Shown here: piece after piece, positions 33,900-45,253 of the stretch
Layout of the letters: every line of letters begins with the position of its first letter
Position numbering within the stretch: the stretch's first letter is position 1
NCBI GenBank assembly: GCA_002286855.1
Contig: NRSV01000064.1
Location: 1-64,000 of the forward strand
Source of the DNA: Bipolaris cookei
Lineage: Eukaryota; Ascomycota; Dothideomycetes; Pleosporales; Pleosporaceae
DNA length: 64,000 nt
Reading direction: 5' to 3'
Made by a program: the position numbers and the translations under genes
The notes under the pieces: generated by a model
What the model saw: the letters and a program-made list of their open reading frames with translations, nothing else
Databases searched by the model: none
Told to the model about the DNA's origin: nothing

Positions 33900-35459
33900 T
33901 TACTCATCCTCGTTGTTCTTCCACCCCATCTTGCGCTTGGTATCAAACTCGTTCTGAGTCATCCTCCTAGCCGGGGGCGTCTGCCCCTTGGAAGGAGACC
34001 TCGGCGGCGTAATCGTCGCATCCTCATCCTCTTCGGGCTCCCACGCCCGTCGCTTCGCCAACATAGCCTCGAGCTGCGGGTCCCTACCATCACGGTTGGG
34101 CACCGGCGGCGGGGGGGCCTTACGCGACACACTTGGCTTCCTGAGCGGAAGCGCAGGTCTGGCGTTCTCCATGGCACTGGGAACGGGCTTGACTTGGCCC
34201 TTGATTTCGCGCACAATGGGAACGTCGGAGACGGGGATTGCGCCACCAAGGCGGACAAAGGGGGCGGGTGTGGAGGGAGCGAGGGGCTTCGCGGGGGCGA
34301 TGGGCGTCTCTGGGATGTCCTGGGACTCGTGGACGGGGACTGCTCGACTTCCCAGGCGGAAACGACCGATTTTTTGGTCGCCGACGGCGGGGAGCGAGTA
34401 GTTGATTTCTTTGGCTTGGGTCGCTGTTTTGGGGGCTGGAGGCGGTGGTGGGGGTGCGCGAGCGGCGGATTTATTGATGGGGGATCGGGGGGCAGTGACG
34501 GGGAGAGGTGGTGGTGGTGGCGGTGAGGTAGCCTTTTTGGTGGGAGGAGTGGCGGGTGGTGAGGGAGGCGAGGATGATTTTTGAGGGTAGTTTAAGTTGT
34601 TGTTATTGTGGTTGTTGCTGTAGCTATTGCTGTGGTTGTTACCGCTGCTGTTACTGCTGCTGCTGTGGTTGTTGTTGGTTATGGTTGTAGTTGTGGTAGT
34701 CCGTGATGTGCTTTCAATCCAGGACTCGATACGGCCACCGCCTAGTTCTCGTGATCCTGATGACATCTATAGAAAAAGCGGCATGTTAGTAAAATGTTCA
34801 AAGCACTTGTCGCACAAGCGAGGCATGGTTTGAGGTGCAAATTCTTCACTTACCGGATCCTCTTGATAACTCCTCTCCGAGTGTATTAGTCTCGCAGATT
34901 CGGCCAGAGCTCGCTGTATTTCCTCCTCTTCTTCTCGCTCTCTCCGTTCAGCTTCTTCTCGTGACTTTGCCATCATGTACTCCATGTCCTTGTCCATTTG
35001 CAGTTGGATCTGTCGCTCATACTCTTCTTTACTCTTCCTTTCCACTTCCATAGTACGTTCCTCGGATGCCCATTTTTGCCTCTCATGTGCCCTTTGAGCC
35101 TCTTCGCGGCGTTTCTTCTCAGCAAGCCGCTCCTCTTCTTGTCGATGTCCCCTTTCGAGGACCTCTCGTTCTCCACGGCGCAACTCTTCCTCCCGTTCCT
35201 TGGCTTCTCGGCGACGCTGCTCATCGTATTTCCTTTGCTCACGCTCTATCGCCTCTTCCTCCCTCTTGCGAGCTACGCTAAGACATCGGTTGCATATGCC
35301 TTCACGATCCCAGGTCTTGATAGTGAATCGGTCTTTGTTGTTCGGGTTGTCGCGGTCACAGTGGAGATTGCTTCTTTGGAAGTATGGGCATCCGTATGTG
35401 TCGACGTGGTCCTCTTGCGGGTGCCCGCATTCGAGCGTAGCGATTGTGAACCTGCACAT
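33900..35459 (-). CDS. hypothetical protein: Cys/His-rich N-terminus, coiled coil, Pro-rich tail
   Basis: Spliced from 35459-34854 and 34766-33900 (490 aa). I do not recognise a named family. Residues 1-60 hold a Cys/His cluster (MCRFTIATLECGHPQEDH, then YGCPYF, LHCDRD and GICNRC) that could bind zinc, as in some fungal RING-like or treble-clef modules. Residues about 65-190 are an almost uninterrupted Glu/Arg-rich coiled coil. A Ser/Thr/Asn-rich segment and proline clusters (PPPPPPLPV, PPPPPPAP) follow, suggesting SH3 or profilin binding. The end is basic (FDTKRKMGWKNN). The two halves would be separate genes were it not for the 87-nt intron, which joins them in phase. A cytoskeletal or polarity scaffold is plausible but unproven. 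Confidence 0.7.
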
Positions 35460-36562
35460 GCTTGGTATATATGGGAATGGGAATGGGAGGGGGGGAGATG
35501 GGGGGCTGGCAAATGTATACAAGGTGGAATTATTAATGTGCAAGCGCGGTGCTATAAGAGCGCCGTTAAGTAGATGCAGTGGAGAGAGAAGAGAGGAATT
35601 GGAGGGTCTGCGAATCATCGACGAACGGTACTTATACATACAAGATGTTGACCGCCATGGGTCTGCTAGTGAAGTGCGGTAAGAGCGATGGCCTTGTACA
35701 CGTAGTAGCACAATGACTCTGAAACACGCCTCGAGAAAGTCGCATAGAAATCCTGCAGGCTCGAAGACGCCAAATCCGACACTATAAACATGCGTACAAC
35801 ACATCAAACGGCTAGCATGTCCGCGCACAGCGCCGCGGGTGAGGTGAGCAGAGGCCGATTGGCTATCGGCTGCAGCATCGTTCCACCGGTGACGGATTCA
35901 GAGGCATTTACTGTGCGTTGCTTTGCCCACCGAATGTATTATGAGGACGCTGCAGGCTCGCAAGGCGCACCAAGCGTTTGTAGTGGCAGACCCACTGGGC
36001 ATCAGACGTGGTAGACCGCCAGAGGCACAATTCATTGGTCTCGCTCGTGCTAGGCAATGAACCGTCTCCGGCCCAAAACAGTCATAGCATCGGAAACTGC
36101 CAGCAAAGCCATGGCCCCGCAGCCTACGAGAACAGCCTGACCAAAGAAAAATGAAGCATTCGACTGTGTGGTGAGCATGAGCAGCATGGTCAGAAGCGAC
36201 AGTGTCGGTGGAGCTTGCTACGTGGCGGGCTCAGCCGTAGTGGGGATGCATGGCTCGCCACAACAAGGGCGGAGGGCAGTGTGAATCGAGCAGCACGGCC
36301 TTTAGAGTCGTGGAGACCCGGGGAACACGCGATCGAGCAAAAACGTCGGGCATCAGGAAAATATGAAGCCGATACTGGCAAAGAAGTTGATGATGACAGA
36401 GACAGATGCTCGTTCGGGCTGGTACTTGGTGGAGACTCTGAATGCAGCCAATCAGAGAGGGCTGATTGCAATAATCCCTGCATGGCTTGGCACTCTCGAC
36501 GAGCTTCATCGTTGACGACTTCAATCGACGCCATCGCCTCCTGCCCGCAGTCACAACCCACC
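35460..36562. promoter_or_regulatory. divergent promoter region
   Basis: A 1.1-kb interval between the divergent starts of the Cys-rich coiled-coil gene and the complex I subunit. Frames here have no family features. A CCGCGG hexamer occurs near 35833. No RNA gene is seen. Confidence 0.45.
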
Positions 36563-37491
36563 ATGGCCTCAAGACTGGTACCCTTTGCCTGCCGAATTGC
36601 CCCACGCGCTTCGCGACCGTTTCAGAGGGCTCAATGGCGGGCCTTCAGCGTCTCGCGCCCCGCGTGGAGTGAGGGCGGCTCGCTCAACGTCGTATGTACT
36701 TTTTGCCCGCAACTGCAGCGCTCACAGACAAAACGGTGAGGGGCTAATTGCGTCTTTTGCAGCACCGCGACACGCCCGAGAACAATCCCAATATTCCTTT
36801 CAAATTCACGGCGCAAAATGAGGAGCTCATCAAGGAAATCGTCTCACGGTACCCCTCGCAATACAAGAAGGCAGCCGTCATGCCGCTTCTCGACCTCGGC
36901 CAGCGCCAGCACGGATTCTGCAGCATCAGCGTCATGAACGAGGTTGCGCGGATACTCGAGATGCCGCCCATGCGTGTATACGAAGTTGCCACTTTTTACA
37001 CAATGTACAACCGGGATCCCGTGGGCAAGTACCACGTCCAGGTCTGCACAACTGTAGGTTTTCCTGGGCAATTCGGGAACATGGACAATTGAGAACATGG
37101 CATTGATGTATTATTCTAGACTCCCTGCATGCTCTGCGACAGCGATGCCGTCATGAAGGCTTGCGAAGACGTATTGGGTGTCCACCACGGCGAGACTACG
37201 CCAGACGGCCTATTCACATTTACAGAGGTGGAATGCCTCGGTGCATGTGCGAATGCCCCAATGGTTCAGATCAACGACGACTACTACGAGGACCTTACAT
37301 ACGACTCGACTGTTAAGCTCCTCAAGGCCCTGAAGCACTCCGCCCAAGCTACGAGTGCTCAGTCCGGTGAACAGCTGCCATCGCCAGGCCCATTGAGCGG
37401 ACGACAGTCGTGCGAGCCCGCCGGTGGCTTGACCTGCCTAACCAGCGAGCCATGGGGCAATGAGACTCTGAGGAAGGACGGTGCTTTGTAA
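36563..37491 (+). CDS. nuo-24: NADH:ubiquinone oxidoreductase 24-kDa subunit (NDUFV2)
   Basis: Spliced from 36563-36691, 36763-37053 and 37120-37491 (263 aa). This complex I subunit sits in the matrix arm next to the 51-kDa flavoprotein and carries cluster N1a. The presequence is basic and free of acidic residues over about 35 positions (MASRLVPFACRIAPRASRPF). The thioredoxin-like core contains HRDTPENNPNIPF and EVATFYTMYNRDPVGKYH. The [2Fe-2S] ligands are Cys138 and Cys143 (CTTTPC) and Cys179 and Cys183 (CLGAC). The second intron falls between the first two cysteines (CTT | TPC) and must be removed for a working cluster. The tail after residue 215 is Ser/Gly/Pro-rich, as in other fungal forms. 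Confidence 0.95.
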
Positions 37492-38302
37492 AACAGGAAA
37501 AGAGAGATTGTAAATAATGCACCATCTTTCTTTCTCGTAAATTTCAGGCAATAGTCTTGGGGTGGCTGATATTTCCAGCTGCTAGCGTAGACTATTTTAA
37601 ATTGTTCAACAGCACGCATGTGGCATTTGGCTGCAAATGAGTGATGCTGTTTGTATCTTGATATTCCCCTCGGCCTTGGCACGCTTGACGTAATAGTCTT
37701 GACAATGGTTTGTACAAGTATCACATCCATGTCTGCTCACATACCAAATCAATCCCAAACCAGAGAAACTAGTACCTCTAACCGTACATAGTATATTGGA
37801 TTTCTTCTATTTGCAAGCGTATTCCTAACGCACACTTGAGGCTGTCATTTGTTGTACAGGTAGTATACCATCTCGTTCCCATAATCAGTCAGGACTCGAG
37901 ATGCGTCTATGTGTAACCCATAGTCCTCCTCTCCTTGAAGTACTGTCCATTTTTGGATAGAGAAAATAAAGGAGGACTTCGAAGCAAGTTTGAAGAAAAA
38001 AACGTAGGTACAAGGTACAGTTTGTAAACGACTCCAGCCCAAAAAACGCCGTCGCTATATATCCATCAAGGGAGGGGGTTTTAAAGGTTTCCCCGAATCA
38101 AATCTTCAAGCCGTGCTGGTCCCAATGCAATGCTGTTGGTTTCTTTTTTGGTGGTTTCCAGAATATTTGTGTTCAGTTCTGCTCATCTTCATTCCCGAAA
38201 GTGGGTGGTTGTTCGTTTGGTCGTTAATGTATCGCTGTCTATCCCGAGGGTTGCTTCGCAATGCGACGCTTGCATCATGTCGATGCTTAGAATCGTTTGT
38301 TC
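37492..38302. other. convergent 3' intergenic region
   Basis: An 811-bp interval between the stops of nuo-24 (plus) and the SLC25 carrier (minus), so it should hold two 3' untranslated regions and no promoter. No gene is recognised. Confidence 0.45.
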
Positions 38303-39631
38303 TTACAAGAAGCCCGAGTTCCATTTGCCCATGAGCAAATCTCGAGTCATTTCGAAGCTGAGCCAGCTGCTCGCCATGCTGGGCGCAACCTTGAGCAGAT
38401 TAGGGACAATGCCCTTATACATGCCCCTGAGACCTTCTGTCTTGATGATCTGCTTGACAGCATCGCCAACACCTGCGTACTGGTATCCCATACCGCTCAT
38501 AGTATTGACCTGGAATCTTCGTCGCAGGACGTCGAATGGATATGTAATGGTTTGTGCGACAGCACCAGAAACCGCACCGGCTGCCAGCTTACCGAACGCA
38601 TTGGGGTCTTTCTCGCCATCGCGTGTGAATTGGGTACGGGCCATTTCATAGACCATGAAGTTCAGGCCGACATAGGGTGCAACGCCAGCTACCGTAGGGA
38701 TGATGCCGCGATATAGCGCCGGCATTCCGCCCTCGGTCTTGTACATGTTTACGAGAAGTGCCCACATACCCGGTAGTTTCTGGCCAGCCTCCTTCTTGAG
38801 GCTTGAGAACGATGCAGACTGAATCGACAACCGCGTACGGACGATATCGAGCGGATACGTAAAGGTAACAGAGGTGATACCGGCAAGACCTCCACAGAGT
38901 AATCGTTGGTAAGCATCGAGCGGTGCACCTGGCTCGCTCTCGAAGAACTAGTACAGGTTAGCTGTCGTAATTGGGGGCGTTGTGCTGGCGTTCATTGTCC
39001 TTGTGCGACTTTCCCAATTTTCTCCTCCTCTTCCTCCACCACCATACCTACGTCAGTCCTCCACCAACTTACCCTATCCAGTCTCCGCTCCATGTGCGTC
39101 TGATCCCCTCACTCCACCAGTTCAAAAAGCAATTGACTCGCTAGAAGATAAAGCAAATAGCAAAAATTCCAAGAATTCACTTACCCGTTTGTAGACATTG
39201 TATGCACTGAATTGCACAGCAGAGTATGGAACAATGCGTATGCAGTTTGTACCGTTTCCGGCCATGAAACCTCTCCAGCCCTCTTCCCTCCACATCTTGG
39301 CCAGGGCCTTGGGCACTGACATTTTGTATTCCTCGCGACCGACGCTCTGGACTTGGAACAGGATCTTGAGGCGTTCGAGGGGGGAAACGACGGTCCGGGA
39401 GACTGCGCCAGCCACGCCGCCTGCAACAAATGAGGCTAGGACCGGCTGCGCAAAGACCTGTCGAATGCGCTGTAGGCTTGTAATATCGGGCGTACCGAGA
39501 GGCTGCATGCACGTGTCAATTAAAGTGTTGAGAGTACGGACTGCGCTGTTACATACTTTTATGCCGTTTCCTGGCTCATCGCTCATGATGGCGGCCCCCT
39601 GTGGTTGCGGCTTTTCCGTGGATTTGGACAT
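38303..39631 (-). CDS. Mitochondrial carrier, SLC25 family (YPR011C/SLC25A42-like)
   Basis: Spliced from 39631-39557, 39502-39185 and 38947-38303 (345 aa). Mitochondrial carriers exchange metabolites across the inner membrane. Three repeats of about 100 residues are visible, each with a PxD/ExxR/K signature: SPLERLKILFQ, YPLDIVRTRL and YPFDVLRRRF. The pattern GNGTNCIRIVPYSAVQFSAYN recalls the branch that includes yeast YPR011C (adenosine phosphosulfate carrier) and the CoA carriers SLC25A42/Leu5. The substrate is therefore probably an adenine nucleotide derivative, but this is an inference. Intron 2 is 237 nt, long for this region. The first intron is 54 nt with no in-frame stop. The N-terminal 45 residues are polar and not conserved. 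Confidence 0.85.
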
Positions 39632-40966
39632 GGTGTAAGTCTAGACTGGTCGGAGTATCGCACTGATGGTAGGCGGAGCGAGTCTGGTGCTGTCGGAGCA
39701 AAGGCGAGATTCTATCGAAGCAAAGAAAAGGCCGCGCGACGTGATTTCGAGGTCATCGGAGGTGACTGTTTCAGAGGTGTAGACGGTTTTCTCGCAGTGA
39801 GGCGGGCGGATACGGTCAATTTGCGGTGAATCCGATCTTCCATACAAGGCAGCTAGACGGTGACTGTTTGCACTCCTAGGTGCGCGTGTCTCATGGGCCC
39901 TGCGGCGCAAATGAGGTTGCGGTGTTTGAATGGGCTGGATGCGGAGATTTGAGGACGAGGCAGATTTTAGTCTAGCGCGCCGCGAGCCAACGAATGTTGT
40001 CCGCAACGCCTTTATAAACGACCACGGTACTCGCTGACAGCCCCGTCCGGTACTTCGCGATGTCATACTTAGCTCCTACTGACATCTGTTGTCCTTTTCC
40101 GGTCGCAGCATATTTGCCGTGTCCCGCTGCCAACGAGCTACAGGTGCAGCGCATGCCTCCCACCAAGTCAATCGGACTCCGATGTCACCAAATTGCATCA
40201 TGTCGCACAGCCTTGGGACCTGGAAACTACACACATGCTCCCATCGTGGGCTAGCCAGGGGAGGGCACAAGGGCATTCTAGAAGAATCCGGCCTTGCGCC
40301 TCACCACCCCTTACTAGGGCGTTACGGTCAGCTGGGCACCACATCATCCCTTTCAGTCAGCCGCCATCGAAGACACATATGGTTGTTTGCACGCGTCCTG
40401 TCTTGTGTCTTTTTGCTGTGCCTTTCCGGCGATGTGAGCCGCCGTTGATTCTTGTACTGCTGAACAGTAGTAATGGTGGTTTACCCTGTACCCGGAACGC
40501 TCCCACTAGTACTCCGGTATGACTACTATGACGATATATCAAGGCTTTTGCTCCAAGGGCCACACGACCCAAGACCAAGCTGGGAAAGTCTGTTGTGGAG
40601 AACACAGGAGATAGCGGGGTAGTACACACATCGGCCGTGGAAGAGATTCGTCATGGTTTGAATATCCCGAGGTCGATCTGGAGGATGCGATAATATCTCG
40701 GGTGGTTGGATACGAACGGCGTAGCCACGAATCCCGGCTGTGCTTACGGGGACCAAGATGCCTTCTGGACAGATTTTGTGGTTGTGTTCAATCGTACGGC
40801 CTCTACTAAGCGTCTCCTGATAAATGCGAATCGATCTGGAGCTGGTGTGCTGCGTGATGTTGAGATGGTCGAGGTACCATACGTACTACCCGTTATCGAT
40901 AAGTAGTCATGAGATTATTTTGCCCGCAAAGAGCGAGCTGTGAAATTCTCCTTCTGCGTCTTTACA
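39632..40966. promoter_or_regulatory. divergent promoter region between carrier and MRM2
   Basis: A 1.3-kb interval between divergent genes. At about 40515-40915 there are short coding-like stretches in changing frames (for example SSWFEYPEVDLEDAI) interrupted by stops. They could be a gene relic, but no family is recognised. No structured RNA is seen. Confidence 0.4.
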
Positions 40967-42273
40967 ATGTTATCGCGTCGCCTCTTTCGGCAAATCACTG
41001 ATAGCTTACTATCGGGTTCTCGTGTTTATCCAGAAGCTACCGTGTGTTTTGCTTCAGCGTGTCCGACGTGTAGCTCTTGTACACATATTTTTGCACAATT
41101 GATACGTCATTCGTCCTCGTCCTCGACCAGATGGAAGTCGCGACAGGGCAGGGACTTTTTTGCCAAGGAAGCACGGGTTCAAGGCTTGAAGAGCCGTGCT
41201 GCCTTCAAGCTGCTTGAGGTGGGAACGCATCATGGTAAAGACTAGGCAGTGACTAATATATCACAGCTCAACGACAAACACAAGCTATTTAGACCTGGGC
41301 AAACAGTTGTTGACTTAGTAGGTCTGCCCTTTGCATTGGGTGATTGAAAGTTAACGCCACCAGGGATATGCACCAGGGTCGTGGTCTCAGGTTTGTCGAT
41401 GGAATTTCTTTTTTGCGGCCTCATCTCACTCTGATCAGGTTGCCGTGAATCGCACATCTCCAGACGGGCGAGTCATTGGCATCGATCTCATACCCACCCA
41501 ACCTCCTCGAGGGGTTTCCACTATCCAAGGTGATTTCCTATCACCCATTATTCAAGATCAGGTGCGAGCATATGTTCGAGATATAGATCTGGGTCGGCCC
41601 AGGAGACAGGTTTCTTCAAGCACGAATGAAGGACTCACTGAGGAAGAGCTAGACGAAATGCAGCGGGGATATATTGAGATCGAACGTCAGGCACATTTGG
41701 ATGGTGCAGACCCTGAAGCGATTGGACGGCCAGTCGAGGACGGGGATGGCGACAAACCAATCTCGAGCAATCTGTCGCTCCAAGAGCGCGACACACAGCG
41801 GGGAAGAACAGTAGACGTGGTACTTAGTGATATGTCAGAACCCTGGGACCAAACTACCGGCTTCTACAAGAAGAGCCTTAGTGACCCTTATATTAGGATG
41901 ATGAACACGAGCGGCAATGCTTTCAGAGATCACACGGGCAGCATGGTCAGTAGTGCTTCTTTGAGCTGCAAATAGACTATTGACTGGGGCAGGATCTGTG
42001 CATAGCAGCTCTGATGTTTGTCTTTGACACATTAAAGACCGACGGCCACTTTCTCTGCAAGTACTACAAAGGAGCCGAGGAGAAGGCTTTTGAGACGAAA
42101 CTCAAACAACTCTTTGCCAAAGTACACCGGGAAAAGCCTGAGTCGTCACGGGCTGTATGCAACCTTGGGCTCTTGGTGTTCAACGCTGATAGCTGCAGGA
42201 ATCCAAAGAGGCATACTTTGTGGCACTGCGTCGCAAAGAGACACCGACCAAAGAGGACGTCTTCGGCGAATGA
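40967..42273 (+). CDS. MRM2: Mitochondrial 2'-O-ribose rRNA methyltransferase (FtsJ/MRM2)
   Basis: Spliced from 40967-41218, 41267-41317, 41364-41390, 41439-41945, 41993-42154 and 42199-42273 (357 aa). MRM2 methylates a ribose in the peptidyl-transferase centre of mitochondrial large-subunit rRNA, using SAM. A presequence of about 50 residues (LSRRLFRQITDSLLSG) precedes the Rossmann-fold domain. The catalytic K-D-K-E residues are found in SRAAFKLLE, VVLSDMSEPW, HFLCKYYKG and ESKEAYF. SAM motif I (GYAPGSWSQ) is encoded alone by the 27-nt third exon. An insert of about 75 charged residues (QVSSSTNEGLTEEELDE and on) separates the second and third motifs, as in several fungal forms. All five introns are 44-48 nt and in phase 0, so frame gives little guidance and the conserved motifs decided the borders. 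Confidence 0.9.
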
Positions 42274-43139
42274 TGACTTGGACGGTGCTTGGCTGTTTCC
42301 AGCGATACTATGTATATCCATATCTTCGGTCCGAAAGCGTCACATACCAAAGTTCAGCAGCCACATGGGTGTATGATAGGCACTGTATGAAGTGTGAGGA
42401 AGGCCGGCTCCAGGTTTATCAAACACTCTCTTGTCTACAGGACGCGTGATGCGCCAGGGTTCGCCAGGGACCATAACACTGGTGCTGGACTCATGTTGAG
42501 TAAATGTAAGATGAAGTCTGTCACCAAGAAGCACGAGTATGTGATACAAGTGATGCAACGGTTACTCGGTCAGGGTCAGCGCGGATCTGGCTGAATGGGC
42601 TCTCCATGTCGGAGCCGTGTCCCGTTCCTGGTCCCAGGGAACAGGCACATGGATGACAGGCAGGAGTTAATATGGACAGATCTAATAACGGATAGGACCC
42701 GGTGCTAACTGCAGCCGGCCATACCTGGTGACGGTTCTGGACGCGTCTCGTCGCATTTCGGACGACATGTCAAGCGTTTTTGTGGGCCTTGTGGACAGGG
42801 ATGTCAGAGTCTGAGGATGCTCGTGGCGCTGTGTCATGGCGTGTTTGCATTGCTGATCCTGACGGTCGCATACTGGGACCGGAGGGGGAGAGGGAAGCGT
42901 TCTTTGTGTTCTCCTTCTCGAGTGCTTTTGCAGGTGCTGTTCCTTTGCGCGCGCGCCTCGAGGGAGGCGGCTCGAGGCAACGCTTTGATGTCGGGCCTGA
43001 CCCGCTTGGCTGGCCCAAGAGCTGGCTTCGAAAGGCTTGTAGAGCCGAATCCTAACCTTATCACGAACCGCACTTTCTTCCCATCAACCCACCGATCAAT
43101 CTAATCCGAGCTGTGCAACGTGACCAATGAGTGCCGGCG
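42274..43139. other. intergenic, MRM2 3' end and SSXT-like promoter
   Basis: An 866-bp interval between same-strand genes. Overlapping frames at 42770-43104 on both strands lack domain features. No gene is seen. Confidence 0.4.
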
Positions 43140-44374
43140 ATGGATTTCAATAACCCTAATGCATACGGCGGCCAGTTTGCCAACTCCCCGCAACACGCCC
43201 AGTTTGATCCACAGGCGCGCCTCCAGCAGCAACCAAACGCTCCAGGCCAGTATGCCCAGCACGCCCCGTTCGTCGGCATGGGTGGCGCCATGGGAAATAG
43301 TGTCATGCCGTCTGGAGCCCCGTATCTCCAGCAGCGAGGTAAGCCAGTGTGGATTGACTGATTGTGCGCGATCTGCCTTTTCGCTTTTGGTCTGACACCA
43401 TGCCACAGCTGCCCTCCAACCGCAACCACAGCAACAGCAACCACAGCAGCAACAACACCCGCTGTCGTCGCCTAGCCCATACTCGAGCGCGCCTTTTGCG
43501 CAGCCCATGCCCTCGCCTGCTCATCAGCAACAGTTTGCGCAGAACCGCCAGACTGCCTCACCCGCGAGCGTCACTGGACAGCCGCCCTTTACGACCCCCC
43601 AGCCCCAACCCTCGCCTGGCAGCCTGCCGACAAACGGCCACCAGACGCCCATGAATCTCCAACTGCCCATCAAGTCGGAGCCGCCTCAGCTACAGACGCC
43701 CGTCAAAGCAGTGCCCCCGTCGCCCATGTCGCCCAGCAACCCGGCGCGTAGTCAGGACCGCGTCGCGACGCTCCTCGAGATCAACAGCATCCTTATCAAG
43801 GAGGTGTGCGATCTGCAGGCACAGGGCAAGGCGGGTCATGTAGGGCCCACGCCTGAGGGCAAGCCTGAGGTCGAGAAATCGCAGCCGTCTAAGGAGTACG
43901 TAGAGTATGTACTTTCCCCCCGTTGTTGTCATTATTCATTCTTCGCGTCGCCATAGTCCCGTCTAGCCGCAAACCCAAGCTAACCAAACCCACCCATACA
44001 GCTACATGCGGCGTTTACAAGCCAACCTGGCCTACCTCGCCCAAAACGCTGAAAAAGTGCCCAAACCAGGCCAACAAATGCAACCGGGACCCGCCATCAT
44101 GTCGGTTCCCCCCTCGCACCCAGACCTCGCCAAGCTCTACACCAAGCTACAAGAACTGTTCCCCGGTTGGAAAGGCCAGTCAGCCCAGATGAAACAATCG
44201 CCGGGCCCACAACGCGTCGCTTCGAATCCCGGTCCACAGCAATTTCAACAACAGCAACAACCACAACAACCACCGAATAGTGCGGGCTTGCATCAGAATT
44301 GGGGACCTGGGGTTATGCAGCAGGGTTTGCAGCTTGCACAGCATCAGGCTCAGCAGCAGCAACCGCCGACATAA
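43140..44374 (+). CDS. SS18/SSXT-like, glutamine-rich nuclear coactivator subunit
   Basis: Spliced from 43140-43338, 43409-43904 and 44002-44374 (355 aa). Residues about 195-275 resemble the SNH/SSXT domain of SS18, plant GIF and yeast Snf11, which bind the SWI/SNF chromatin remodeller. RVATLLEINSILIKEVCDLQ forms helix 1, a 35-residue loop follows, and YMRRLQANLAYLAQNAEK is helix 2. The flanks are very rich in Gln and Pro (QPQPQQQQPQQQQ and QQFQQQQQPQQPP), as in such coactivators. Intron 2 was placed with a GTATGT donor so that KEYVD joins YMRRL inside the domain. No nuclear localisation signal is obvious. The family call rests on the two-helix pattern and composition and would need a profile search. 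Confidence 0.65.
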
Positions 44375-45253
44375 GTCATTTGTTTTGGGATGAGAGCGGG
44401 ATATAGGGCATAAGGAGGAGGTGAAATGAGGGAGGGGAGAGCGAGCGCCGTTGCATCGCGGGCGTATGAACGGGCTTGGCATGTTTTTGTATTATATATA
44501 CCATTACTACTTTTTTTTCCAACACAGGGAAAATATGCGTTCAAAGACGGATATATCGGGCAGAGGTGCAACCGACAATAACAGTGGGCCAGGTCTGGTT
44601 TTGTGGCACTGGTATGGCCGGGGTTTTTTTTCTGCTCTCCTTTATACATGCCTGATAAGTAAGCCCTGTGAGTTTGGGCTTGCAATAAATATGTTTTCTT
44701 TTTTTTAAAAAAAATTTATTGATTGTTAGGGAGAATACAGATGTATGTTTGTTGTGTTTTAGCAGGAACACGAAATATAAATTACTCAAATACTTGAAAG
44801 TTACACAAGCACTCGATTTCTTGCATCATGCGATAAATAAAAATACAGTGCAATCTGGGTACCACCATCTCGGTTCTGACATGAGAACCTTCTTTCTACC
44901 TCTGCCCCCGCAATCCAAACCCAGAAGGAAACTTTCTCTTCCCGTCGTTTCCCCAATTGATTCATCTGCTAAAAAAAACGAGGTGTAGCTCTACATTCAC
45001 GCTTATCTTTGATATACACGGGCAAACAAATATATATACATATATATATTTGCACCGATGAAGGAAAGAAGAAGCGTGATATGTAAAAGATAATGTATGT
45101 ATAAGGCGACGCCATAATATATGTACAAACGCCTTTTTAGTACTTATCCGTCACCCGAAACCTCATCCCATCTCTTGGAAGTAAAAATAAAAAAAAAAGT
45201 AATAGTATAAGAAGAAAAGAAAAAGGTTAATCTACAAAAGAGAACCCCATCTC
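44375..45253. other. convergent 3' intergenic region, AT-rich
   Basis: An 879-bp AT-rich interval between the stops of the SSXT-like gene and the minus-strand glycosidase. A near-palindromic TATA repeat lies around 45029-45052, and there are several A-runs. No gene is recognised. Confidence 0.45.

Noticed and set aside
44375..45253. Possible matrix or origin element in the AT-rich convergent spacer
   Set aside because: AT richness and TATA repeats are common in fungal 3' regions; nothing specific identifies an origin.
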